A stretch of DNA of 9,490 nt from Verrucomicrobiota bacterium (GTDB lineage: Bacteria; Verrucomicrobiota; Verrucomicrobiia; Chthoniobacterales; UBA10450): positions 1 to 9,490 of the forward strand of contig QHOD01000089.1 of NCBI GenBank assembly GCA_003218615.1, given 5' to 3'. This document shows, in pieces, positions 1 to 7,351 of this stretch. Under the pieces are notes generated by a model. It did no database searches. It saw only the letters and a program-made list of their open reading frames with translations, and had not been told where the DNA came from. The position numbers and the translations under genes are program-made. Each line of letters starts with the position of its first letter. Within the stretch, counting starts at the first letter, position 1.

Positions 1-20
1 CGGGTGCCACGAACGACTTT

Positions 21-770
21 ATGGTTGTCTCTTTGCACGACATCGCTCCATCCAATCAGCAAGTCGCAAACAAGATCATTTTAGAACTGACTCATCGCGG
101 TGTGCGCACCTGTTCTCTTCTCGTTGTGCCCGATTATCATCGTCAGGGATTATTCACAAAAGATAGACAATTCGTGTCGTGGCTGCGGGATTTGGAATTG
201 GATGGTTATGAAATTGTCATTCACGGCTACTGTCACCAGCGACCGCGCCGTGGAAAAGAAACGATGCGTGATAAGTTTTTCACCCGATTTTACACGAGCG
301 ACGAAGGTGAATTTTACGATCTCGATTATGCGGAAGCATTTAGCCGGATTATGATGGCGCGAGATGAATTTCGAGCGCATGGTTTGAAGCCGCGAGGGTT
401 TATCGCGCCGGCTTGGTTACTCAGCGCGGAAGCCGAGCGCGCTGCGCGCGACGCAGGATTGGATTACACCACGCGTCTGCGAACCGTGCGCGACCTCCGT
501 TCGGGCGAAGATTTTCCTGCAAGGTCGATTGTTTACAGCGTTCGAAACGCCTGGCGGCGAGCCGTGAGCCGTGGTTGGAATGCGACGCTGTTCCGGCTCT
601 TGAAAAGCAATCCGCTTCTTCGCATCAGCATTCATCCACCCGACTATTCTCATCCGGAAATTTGGCGGCAGATTCTCGATCTCATCGAAGCGACGAGTGA
701 ACGGAGGGCCGCCACGACCTACCAGGACTGGGTCGCCGAACAAAGACTGAGGGCGCGGAGTCTGAGATGA
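21..770 (+). CDS. DUF2334-type polysaccharide deacetylase-like protein
   Basis: This 249-residue protein resembles the DUF2334 branch of the NodB/polysaccharide deacetylase superfamily, metal-dependent enzymes that remove acyl groups from sugars. Visible landmarks are the first-strand SLHDIAPS (H6, D7), the metal-type HGYCH pair (H68, H72), GFIAPAWLLS (126-135), which matches the family's aPaW segment, and SIHPPD (H205, D208) near the C-terminus. No signal peptide is seen, so a cytoplasmic location is likely. The start is uncertain. The ATG at 21 leaves only three residues before the first strand, there is no Shine-Dalgarno sequence, and the frame is open back to the window edge, so the true start may lie outside. 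The stop overlaps the next gene's start as ATGA, with GGAG (757-760) six bases before that start, suggesting translational coupling. The substrate cannot be read from the sequence; a glycan or glycolipid is inferred from the neighbouring glycosyltransferase. Confidence 0.8.
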   Translation: MVVSLHDIAPSNQQVANKIILELTHRGVRTCSLLVVPDYHRQGLFTKDRQFVSWLRDLELDGYEIVIHGYCHQRPRRGKETMRDKFFTRFYTSDEGEFYDLDYAEAFSRIMMARDEFRAHGLKPRGFIAPAWLLSAEAERAARDAGLDYTTRLRTVRDLRSGEDFPARSIVYSVRNAWRRAVSRGWNATLFRLLKSNPLLRISIHPPDYSHPEIWRQILDLIEATSERRAATTYQDWVAEQRLRARSLR

Positions 771-3169
771 GCAAGTGTGACCTGCATATTCATTCGCGCT
801 ACAGCGCGCGCTCCGAGGAATGGCTGTTCCGGCGTTTGGATTTTCCCGACAGCTACACTGATCCGAGGGAACTGTATGGTGAGTTGCTGAAGCTGGGGAT
901 GGATTACGTCACGATCACAGATCACGATACGATCGAGGGCTCTCTGCAAATCAGTAATCTGCCGCACACTTTTGTCAGTGAACAGGTTACCACCTATTTT
1001 CCGCAAGACCAATGCAAAATTCACGTCTTGGTCTGGGGCATCTCAGAAGCGCAGCACCGCGATATCGAACGTGCCCGGGACAACATCTTTGAGCTGCAGC
1101 GCTACCTCCACACGTCTCAAATCGCGCATGCAGTTGCCCATCCCTTCTACAGCATTAACGGCAAGCTCGAAGCATCGCATCTTGAGCGACTCATCCTTCT
1201 CTTCAAGCACTTTGAAGGGATTAATGGCTTGCGAGACGCGCTCTTGAGTGAGCTTGCACAGAGACTGTTTGGTTCGCTTACGTCAGAGAAGATCGACAAG
1301 TTAGCCGAAAAGCACAATTTAGCCCCCACCCATGCGGAGCCGTGGAAAAAGATTTTGATCGGCGGCTCCGATGATCACGGCGGCATGTTTATTGCCTCAG
1401 CGTTTACCGAAACGCCTCCGGCTGATTCCGTGCAACAGTTTCTCGAGCACGTTCGCGCCGGCAATTGCAGCGCACACGGCCAGGGCGGAACTCCTCTCGC
1501 CCTCTCCCACGGGTTTTACAACACGGTGGCTTGCTTCATTCAGGATCACTTCCATGAAAAACTCGGCCCGAGCGGCGCCCTGCTCGAACAAATGTTTTCG
1601 CGTTTTATGGAAGGTCGCGATCCGACGGAATTCACGCTGGCTGAAAAAGCGAGTTTGGCCGGGCAAGCTGTGATGTCTGGAAAAATCTTCGAACTCTTGA
1701 AGCCGGCGAACGTCTCGCTCTGGAAAGAGCTTTCCGGTTATTTCGCGCGGCCGGAAGTAAAGGCGAAACTTGCCGAGCGATTGGATTCGGTGAGCGAACC
1801 GGAGCGCCGCACGTTTCTCATGGCGAACATGGTCGCCGAGCAGCTCACGTTTCGGTTTTTTCAGAAATTCGTTCAGCAGATCAGCAGCGGGAACATGGTC
1901 GAAAGCATGCAGGCGCTGAGCGCGATCGCACCGATTCTCGTGATCCTGGCGCCGTACATCTACGGGTTTCACAGCCAGGCGCCCTCGCGAAAATGGTTAC
2001 GTCAAATTTTCAAGGAACTGACTGGCCAAATTCCAGTCGCGCTGCAAAATCGCAAACGCGCGTGGTTCACCGACACGCTGGACGATGTCAATGGTGTCGC
2101 GACGACAATCCGCAAAATGACCGCCGCCGGCGTCGCAGCCGGGAAGGAATTAACCGTAGTGGTTTCGCGCAACGAGCTACAAACAGACGATGTCCCGATC
2201 AAGAATTTCAAGCCGATCGGTGAATTCGAGTTGCCCGAGTACGAACTGCAAAAACTCAGTTTCCCGCCAGTTCTCCAAATTCTCGATTACATCCAGCGCG
2301 AAAAATTCACCGAGATTATCATCAGCACGCCGGGACCGATCGGCTTGACCGGGTTACTTGCAGCCAAGCTGCTCAACCTGCAAACGAGCGGCATTTATCA
2401 CACCGATTTTCCGCAATACATCCGCATTCTCACTGAGGACAGCTTCCTCGAAAGCGTGGCGTGGCGTTACATGCACTGGTTTTACGGCCAGCTCGACACC
2501 GTCTTCGTCAACTCGGAAGAATATCGTCAAAGTTGGATCAAGCGCGGCTTCGATCCGACGAAACTGAAAATCTTCCCGCGCGGCCTCGACACCGAACTTT
2601 TTCACCCGGCGCGACGCGATCCCACGTTTTTCGAAAAATTTGGCGCGCAAAATGGCGAGGTTCGCCTTCTTTATGTTGGCCGGGTTTCGCGTGAGAAAGA
2701 CCTCGATCTCCTAGCCACTGCATATCGCCGCCTGCGCGAAGAGGGATTACCAATCCAGCTTTTCGTCGTCGGGCACGGCCCGTATTCGGAAGAATTTTCG
2801 AGATCGTTGCCCGAAGCCTTTTTCACCGGCTATCTCACTGGCAAAGATTTGGCCGCCGCCTACGCGTCGGCCGACATTTTTGTTTTTCCCAGCACGACTG
2901 ATACGTTTGGTAATGTCATCATCGAAGCGCAGGCCTCCGGCGTGCCGGTCGTTGTTTCCGATTCGGGCGGACCAAAGGAATTGGTGACAGAGAACGAGAC
3001 CGGCCTCATCACCAAATCGCACGATGTCGATGATTTCGTGCGCGCCATCCGCACGCTGGTTGTCGATCGTTCATTGCGTGAACGCATGGGCAGTCGCGCC
3101 CGCAAAAGTGTGATCGACCGCACCTGGCCGGCCGCCTTTCGAAAGTTCTGGTCAATAACGAACGTCTAG
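767..3169 (+). CDS. PHP metal-dependent hydrolase / GT4 glycosyltransferase fusion protein
   Basis: This 800-residue protein has two recognisable domains. Residues 1 to about 235 form a PHP domain with DLHIHS (D5, H7, H9), TDHDT (D52, H53, D54), HAVAHPF (H121, H125) and GGSDDHGG (D202, D203, H204). Such metal-binding sets occur in phosphoesterases. Residues from about 431 to the end form a GT-B glycosyltransferase of family GT4: WFTDTLDDVNGVA opens the N-terminal Rossmann half, HTDF (H545, D547) follows, and GRVSREK (R639, K644) and TDTFGNVIIEAQASGVPVV (D712, E720) supply nucleotide-sugar contacts. The first acid of the EX7E motif is Asp here. Residues about 240-430 match nothing I recognise and include a hydrophobic stretch (384-401) that might contact membrane. 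The ATGA overlap with the deacetylase gene, with GGAG six bases upstream, supports this start and coupled translation. A role in glycolipid or polysaccharide synthesis is inferred; the sugar donor and acceptor are unknown. Confidence 0.88.
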   Translation: MSKCDLHIHSRYSARSEEWLFRRLDFPDSYTDPRELYGELLKLGMDYVTITDHDTIEGSLQISNLPHTFVSEQVTTYFPQDQCKIHVLVWGISEAQHRDIERARDNIFELQRYLHTSQIAHAVAHPFYSINGKLEASHLERLILLFKHFEGINGLRDALLSELAQRLFGSLTSEKIDKLAEKHNLAPTHAEPWKKILIGGSDDHGGMFIASAFTETPPADSVQQFLEHVRAGNCSAHGQGGTPLALSHGFYNTVACFIQDHFHEKLGPSGALLEQMFSRFMEGRDPTEFTLAEKASLAGQAVMSGKIFELLKPANVSLWKELSGYFARPEVKAKLAERLDSVSEPERRTFLMANMVAEQLTFRFFQKFVQQISSGNMVESMQALSAIAPILVILAPYIYGFHSQAPSRKWLRQIFKELTGQIPVALQNRKRAWFTDTLDDVNGVATTIRKMTAAGVAAGKELTVVVSRNELQTDDVPIKNFKPIGEFELPEYELQKLSFPPVLQILDYIQREKFTEIIISTPGPIGLTGLLAAKLLNLQTSGIYHTDFPQYIRILTEDSFLESVAWRYMHWFYGQLDTVFVNSEEYRQSWIKRGFDPTKLKIFPRGLDTELFHPARRDPTFFEKFGAQNGEVRLLYVGRVSREKDLDLLATAYRRLREEGLPIQLFVVGHGPYSEEFSRSLPEAFFTGYLTGKDLAAAYASADIFVFPSTTDTFGNVIIEAQASGVPVVVSDSGGPKELVTENETGLITKSHDVDDFVRAIRTLVVDRSLRERMGSRARKSVIDRTWPAAFRKFWSITNV

Positions 3170-3181
3170 ACCGCATTGCGC

Positions 3182-3228
3182 TCAACTCGGCAACAGGAGC
3201 AGGTTACAAATCGCGCGATTCCAGTTGA
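3182..3228. repeat. Nested palindrome in the 88-bp gap after the PHP-GT gene
   Basis: The short gap between the fusion gene and the propeller gene holds a perfect 12-bp palindrome AATCGCGCGATT (3209-3220), flanked by TCAACT (3182-3187) and its complement AGTTGA (3223-3228). The two parts are not contiguous in one stem, and no T-run follows, so a classical intrinsic terminator is not supported. It could be a protein-binding site upstream of the propeller gene, or chance. Confidence 0.25.
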
Positions 3229-3257
3229 ACGCCGACACATCTCTCCCACCTTAGCGG

Positions 3258-6200
3258 ATGATTCTGTCTATTTTCCGCTCTCGGTTCTCCGGTCATTTCG
3301 TTTTGGCCGTCTTTCTTTTTGGTTGTTCAGTCGTCTTTGCGGTTAATCCAACTCCGCGTGGGGGCGGTCCAGGCGTGCCGACTCCAACTCTCACGCCTGC
3401 AGCTACTCGATCGCCTGCGCCGCCTGGAGCCATTGATGAAAAATTGTTCCAGGGAATGCAATGGCGGCAAATTGGTCCGTTCCGCGGCGGCCGCGCGTTG
3501 ACGATCGAAGGCGTGCCCGGCGAACCGGACACGTATTATTTCGGCGCGGTCGCGGGCGGCGTTTGGAAAACAATCGACGGTGGCGCGAACTGGACTCCGT
3601 TATTCGATAAGGAACCTATTTCCTCCATTGGCGCGATCGCCGTCGCGCCGTCCGATCACAATGTAATCTACGCCGGCACTGGAGAAGCGGCGATCCGCGG
3701 CAACACGACGTACGGCACCGGAGTCTTCAAGTCCATCGATGGCGGGAAAACATGGACGAATGTCGGCTTGAAAGACAGCCGCCAAATTGGCGCGCTCATT
3801 GTCGATCCAAGAAATGAAAATGTGGTGTTGGTAGCGGCGCTCGGTCACGCGTTTGGGCCAAACCAAGAACGCGGAATCTTTCGTACGGCCGACGGTGCCA
3901 AAACGTGGACGAAAGTTTTATCGAAAGACGAAAATACAGGCGGGATCGACGTTGTTTTCGATCCGCATAATCCAAACATCGTTTTCGCATCGCTTTGGCA
4001 GGCGCGCCGGCAGCCATGGTTTTTCTCCAGTGGTGGCCCGGGCAGCGGACTCTATCGATCGGAAGACAATGGCGTTACGTGGAAACGTCTCGAGGGAAAT
4101 GGTCTTCCTGAAGGCATTCTCGGCAAGATCGGCATCGCCGTTTCCGGGGCCGATTCCAATCGCGTTTATGCGATCATCGAGGCGAAAGAGGGTGGACTCT
4201 ATCGCTCCGATGATGCCGGCCAGCATTGGACCCGCGTGAACGACGACGGCCGATTTCGTCAGCGTGCCTGGTATTTCAGCAAGGTTTACGCTGATCCGAA
4301 ATCGCCAGACACCGCCTATATCGTGAACACCGGTCTCTTCCGTTCAGTCGATGGCGGCAAGACTTTCAATCTCTTGCCGGCACGGCACGGAGACCATCAT
4401 GGTCTCTGGATTGATCCGCAAAATCCGAATCGAATGGGCAATGCGAATGACGGCGGCGTAAGCATTTCGACCGATGGGGGCAAAACATGGACCACACAAA
4501 ATAACCAGCCGACCGCACAGTTTTATCACGTTGCAGTGGACAACGCGTTCCCTTACCACATTTACGGCGCGCAACAGGACAACTCTAACGTTGGCATTGC
4601 GAGCCGAACTGATTGGGGTGCGATTGGATCGGCGGATTGGTTCGTGGCAGGCGGCGGTGAATGCGGCTTCGTCGTGCCCGATCCGCGCGACTGGCACATC
4701 ATTTATTCAAACAACGAAGGTTACATTACTCGCTACGATAAAAGTAAGAAGGAAGTGCAGGACGTGAGCGTCTGGCCGCTTGATAACTCGGGACATGGCG
4801 CTGCCGACCTGGTCCATCGTTTTCAATGGGTCACGCCGCTCATGCTTTCACCGCATAATCCGGATGTACTCTACACGGCCGGCGAAGCTGTTTTCAAATC
4901 TGCCGATCACGGACAAAGCTGGACCCAAATCAGCGGCGATCTCACGCGCAACGATAAATCGAAGCAACAACCAAGCGGCGGTCCGCTGACCAATGACATT
5001 ACTTCAGTCGAATATTACGACACAGTGTTTGCGCTCGCGGAATCTCCGGTAAAAAAGGGAACGCTCTGGGCCGGAACGGACGATGGATTGCTCCACGTCA
5101 CAACTGACGACGGCCAGCATTGGTCGAAGGTCACGCCGAAAATGCCGGAGTGGAGCACTGTCGATCTTATTGATCCGTCTCCCCACGACGGCGACACCGC
5201 GTACGTCGCGGTAGATCGACATAAACTGAACGATTTCAAGCCATATATTTTCAAGACGACCGATTTAGGGAAAACATGGAGCGCAATTGTCAGTGGAATT
5301 CCCGACGGCGCGTATGTCCACGCCGTGCGCGAAGATCCCAAGCACAAAGGTTTACTCTACGCTGGAACGGAACTCGGCGTCTTCGTTTCGTTCGATGACG
5401 GCGCGCATTGGCAACCGTTGCAGTTGAATCTGCCCGTCTCGCCAATTCACGATCTTGTCGTCAAAGATGACGATCTGGTGGTGGCGACGCACGGACGCTC
5501 ATTCTGGGTGCTCGATGACCTGACGCCGCTCCGTCAGGCGAGCGCCCAGTCCGCGCAGGCGGACGTGATGCTCTATCAACCGCAGACCGCATTGCGTCTG
5601 CATTACCCGGAGGAATTCGATAAACGCCAGCCAGTGGGTGACAACCCGCCGCCCGGGGCAATCATCGATTATTATTTTAAGACCGCACCAAAAGAGGAAG
5701 TCTCGCTCGATATCCTTGATGCTTCGGGCAAAGTGGTCAGGCACCTTTCCAGCAAAGAAAAAAAGGAAGGCGAGCAGCCACCCGAATGGCCGGACCGCAT
5801 CGAGCGGGTGAAGACGATTCCAGCCAACGAAGGAATGAACCGGTTTGCATGGGACCTGCGCTACGATGATCCAATTCAAATCCCAGGCGCGTTTTATTCT
5901 GGAACAGGTCCCAAGGGCCCGCTGGCATTGCCGGGCGATTATCAAGTGAAACTGACTGTTGGCGGGAAGTCGCAGACTGCCCCGCTGCATTTGGTGATCG
6001 ATCCGCGAACGAAAGGACAGGAGTCGGCGCTGCAAAAACAGTCCACTTTAGCGACCCAGGTGAACAATCGAATTTCACAGCTGCATCAGGCTGTCAACGA
6101 AATCCGCAATCTCAGATCTCAGATTCAAAGCCTGCACAAACGCTTTGGCGACGATCAACGTCTGAAACCGGCACTGGATGCCGCCGACGCGCTCGATCAC

Positions 6201-6500
6201 AAAATGTCAGAAGTCGAGCAGAAACTCATTCAAGTAAACATGAAAGGCTCGGAAGCGAACCTCGCTTTCCCGAACATGCTGAACGAACGGTTTGACACTT
6301 TCAGCCACGTAATCGAGGCAGGCGATACCGAGCCGACCAAACCGCAGTTGGATGTTTTCCAGTTGTTGAGCAGCCAGTTGGAAGAACAGTTGAAAAAATG
6401 GGCGCAGCTCAAGAATGAGGACGTTCCGAAAGTGAGCGAATTGATTAAACAAGCCAATTTGCCCGCGCTCCTGATCAGTGAGGCAAAGAAGAGTGAATAG
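3258..6500 (+). CDS. Exported VPS10/BNR-type Asp-box beta-propeller protein
   Basis: This 1080-residue protein begins with a signal-type sequence: basic residues at 7-9, then a hydrophobic core (about 14-28) ending VVFA, a plausible signal peptidase I site. LFGC at 20-23 is a weaker lipobox alternative. A Pro/Thr/Gly-rich linker spans about 30-57. Eleven Asp-boxes (S/T-x-D-x-G-x-x-W/F) start at 105, 159, 210, 268, 317, 363, 404, 548, 615, 667 and 711. This fits two multi-bladed propellers, as in sortilin/VPS10 and GH74-like folds. ATHGRSFWVLDD (743-754) closes the propeller part as in other large bacterial members. A beta-rich segment (about 765-915, possibly Ig-like) and a mainly helical, coiled-coil-like tail (about 920-1080) follow. 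Databases often label such proteins glycosyl hydrolase, but I see no basis for naming a catalytic residue or substrate. The ATG lacks a Shine-Dalgarno sequence. It probably works in the periplasm or outside the cell. Confidence 0.88.
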   Translation: MILSIFRSRFSGHFVLAVFLFGCSVVFAVNPTPRGGGPGVPTPTLTPAATRSPAPPGAIDEKLFQGMQWRQIGPFRGGRALTIEGVPGEPDTYYFGAVAGGVWKTIDGGANWTPLFDKEPISSIGAIAVAPSDHNVIYAGTGEAAIRGNTTYGTGVFKSIDGGKTWTNVGLKDSRQIGALIVDPRNENVVLVAALGHAFGPNQERGIFRTADGAKTWTKVLSKDENTGGIDVVFDPHNPNIVFASLWQARRQPWFFSSGGPGSGLYRSEDNGVTWKRLEGNGLPEGILGKIGIAVSGADSNRVYAIIEAKEGGLYRSDDAGQHWTRVNDDGRFRQRAWYFSKVYADPKSPDTAYIVNTGLFRSVDGGKTFNLLPARHGDHHGLWIDPQNPNRMGNANDGGVSISTDGGKTWTTQNNQPTAQFYHVAVDNAFPYHIYGAQQDNSNVGIASRTDWGAIGSADWFVAGGGECGFVVPDPRDWHIIYSNNEGYITRYDKSKKEVQDVSVWPLDNSGHGAADLVHRFQWVTPLMLSPHNPDVLYTAGEAVFKSADHGQSWTQISGDLTRNDKSKQQPSGGPLTNDITSVEYYDTVFALAESPVKKGTLWAGTDDGLLHVTTDDGQHWSKVTPKMPEWSTVDLIDPSPHDGDTAYVAVDRHKLNDFKPYIFKTTDLGKTWSAIVSGIPDGAYVHAVREDPKHKGLLYAGTELGVFVSFDDGAHWQPLQLNLPVSPIHDLVVKDDDLVVATHGRSFWVLDDLTPLRQASAQSAQADVMLYQPQTALRLHYPEEFDKRQPVGDNPPPGAIIDYYFKTAPKEEVSLDILDASGKVVRHLSSKEKKEGEQPPEWPDRIERVKTIPANEGMNRFAWDLRYDDPIQIPGAFYSGTGPKGPLALPGDYQVKLTVGGKSQTAPLHLVIDPRTKGQESALQKQSTLATQVNNRISQLHQAVNEIRNLRSQIQSLHKRFGDDQRLKPALDAADALDHKMSEVEQKLIQVNMKGSEANLAFPNMLNERFDTFSHVIEAGDTEPTKPQLDVFQLLSSQLEEQLKKWAQLKNEDVPKVSELIKQANLPALLISEAKKSE

Positions 6501-6526
6501 TGATCCGTGACTGGTAAATAGTAGTA
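6492..6526. repeat. Degenerate heptamer tandem repeat over the propeller stop codon
   Basis: Five consecutive seven-base units can be read: AGTGAAT, AGTGATC, CGTGACT, GGTAAAT, AGTAGTA. They begin in the last two sense codons of the propeller gene, supply its TAG stop (6498-6500), and run into the intergenic region. ACTATTCA at 6536-6543 is the exact complement of TGAATAGT (6494-6501), so a reversed unit may also be present and could form a weak 8-bp stem. Heptamer repeats of this style are known from several bacterial groups; no function is evident here. Confidence 0.5.
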
Positions 6527-6577
6527 ATGCGGCAAACTATTCATGGCGCCTATACGGCCAGCCCGCAAAGTTAATTC

Positions 6578-7294
6578 ATGGCGAGGATAGATAAGGCGGT
6601 TCTGCTCGCGGCCGGGCGCGGCACTCGAATGCGCGAGCTGACTGCCGATCTTCCCAAACCGATGATCGAAGTGCGCGGCAAACCGGTTTTACAGCGCACC
6701 GTCGAGGGATTGCGCGAGGCGGGTGTGCGCGCATTCCTGATTATTGTCGGTTACCGAGCCGATGTGGTGCAAAATTTCTTTGGCGACGGCTCTCGTTACA
6801 ACATCGCTATCCAATACGCGACGCAAGTCGTGCAGGATGGCACGGGACGCGTTGTTGATCTGGCGCGCAATTTTGCAGGAGATTCGCCGTTCATTTTAGG
6901 TTATGGCGACATCCTCGTCGATCCGGCCAACTACAAACCACTTGTCGATCTTCCCAACGATGTCGAAGCGATTATTAGCATCACGAGCGGCGAAGACGTA
7001 AGCAAAGGCGGCGCGGTTTTCGTGAACGACCAAATGGAACTTGTCGATCTTCGCGAAAAATCAAAGGCGGGCCAGGCAACGAGTCCGTGGTATAACGCCG
7101 GTATTTACGTGTTTCGACCGAGCATTTTCGAATTCACGGCAAAGTTGAAACGTTCACCGCGGGGTGAGTACGAATTGACGGATGCCGTTCGCGAACTTGC
7201 ACGGTCGGGAAAAAAGGTAAAAGCGCTCGAGTTGACCGGCGAATGGGCCGACGTTCGCGATCCGGAAATTCTGGCGCGCCTAAATCAAAAGTAG
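6578..7294 (+). CDS. Sugar-1-phosphate nucleotidyltransferase (GlmU/RmlA N-domain type)
   Basis: This 238-residue protein is a stand-alone nucleotidyltransferase of the NTP_transferase family. Such enzymes join an NTP and a sugar 1-phosphate to make an NDP-sugar and pyrophosphate, in the cytoplasm. Evidence is the signature LAAGRGTRM (10-18) followed by PKP (26-28), which bind the nucleotide; YGD (109-111) with its metal-binding Asp; LREK (158-161); WYNAGIYVF (171-179); EYELTDAV (197-204); and a closing GEWADVRDP segment (221-229). It lacks the left-handed helix acyltransferase domain of full GlmU and is shorter than RmlA (about 290), resembling the compact mannose/MurNAc-1-phosphate type enzymes. 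The sugar and base cannot be told from motifs. The start ATG lacks a Shine-Dalgarno sequence but places the nucleotide loop at the usual position. It follows the propeller gene by 77 bp and converges on pssA. It could feed the upstream GT4 enzyme, but that is inference. Confidence 0.88.
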   Translation: MARIDKAVLLAAGRGTRMRELTADLPKPMIEVRGKPVLQRTVEGLREAGVRAFLIIVGYRADVVQNFFGDGSRYNIAIQYATQVVQDGTGRVVDLARNFAGDSPFILGYGDILVDPANYKPLVDLPNDVEAIISITSGEDVSKGGAVFVNDQMELVDLREKSKAGQATSPWYNAGIYVFRPSIFEFTAKLKRSPRGEYELTDAVRELARSGKKVKALELTGEWADVRDPEILARLNQK

Positions 7295-7323
7295 CGCATG
7301 CCTCTGGCTGCGTTTCCGTGGTT

Positions 7324-7343
7324 CGCAAGCGGCATCGCTTGCG
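7324..7343. terminator. Hairpin between convergent genes, possible bidirectional terminator
   Basis: CGCAAGCG (7324-7331), loop GCAT, CGCTTGCG (7336-7343) form a perfect 8-bp GC-rich stem. It lies within the 57-bp gap between the stop of the nucleotidyltransferase gene and the stop of pssA, the expected place for a shared terminator. There is no T-tract on either side, so it is not a classical Rho-independent terminator. It could equally be a REP-like dispersed palindrome. Confidence 0.45.
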
Positions 7344-7351
7344 CGGACTTG

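Noticed and set aside
1397..1972. 191-codon minus-strand open frame
   Set aside because: It lies wholly inside the PHP-GT gene, is rich in Arg and His as antisense frames of GC-rich genes are, and shows no domain.
4390..4406. 17-bp perfect dyad GAGACCAT-C-ATGGTCTC
   Set aside because: It lies deep inside the propeller coding sequence (GDHHGLW region) with no regulatory context; most likely chance.
3570..5420. Recurring gatgg-ggcaaaacatgg-like DNA segments
   Set aside because: These are the codons of the repeated Asp-boxes in a propeller, irregularly spaced and diverged, so not a CRISPR array or DNA repeat element.
5499..6035. 178-codon minus-strand open frame
   Set aside because: It is an antisense shadow of the propeller gene, which has clear family motifs through this stretch.
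3258..6500. Assignment of the propeller protein as a GH74 xyloglucanase or sialidase
   Set aside because: Asp-boxes are structural and shared by many propellers; I could not identify catalytic residues specific to either family.
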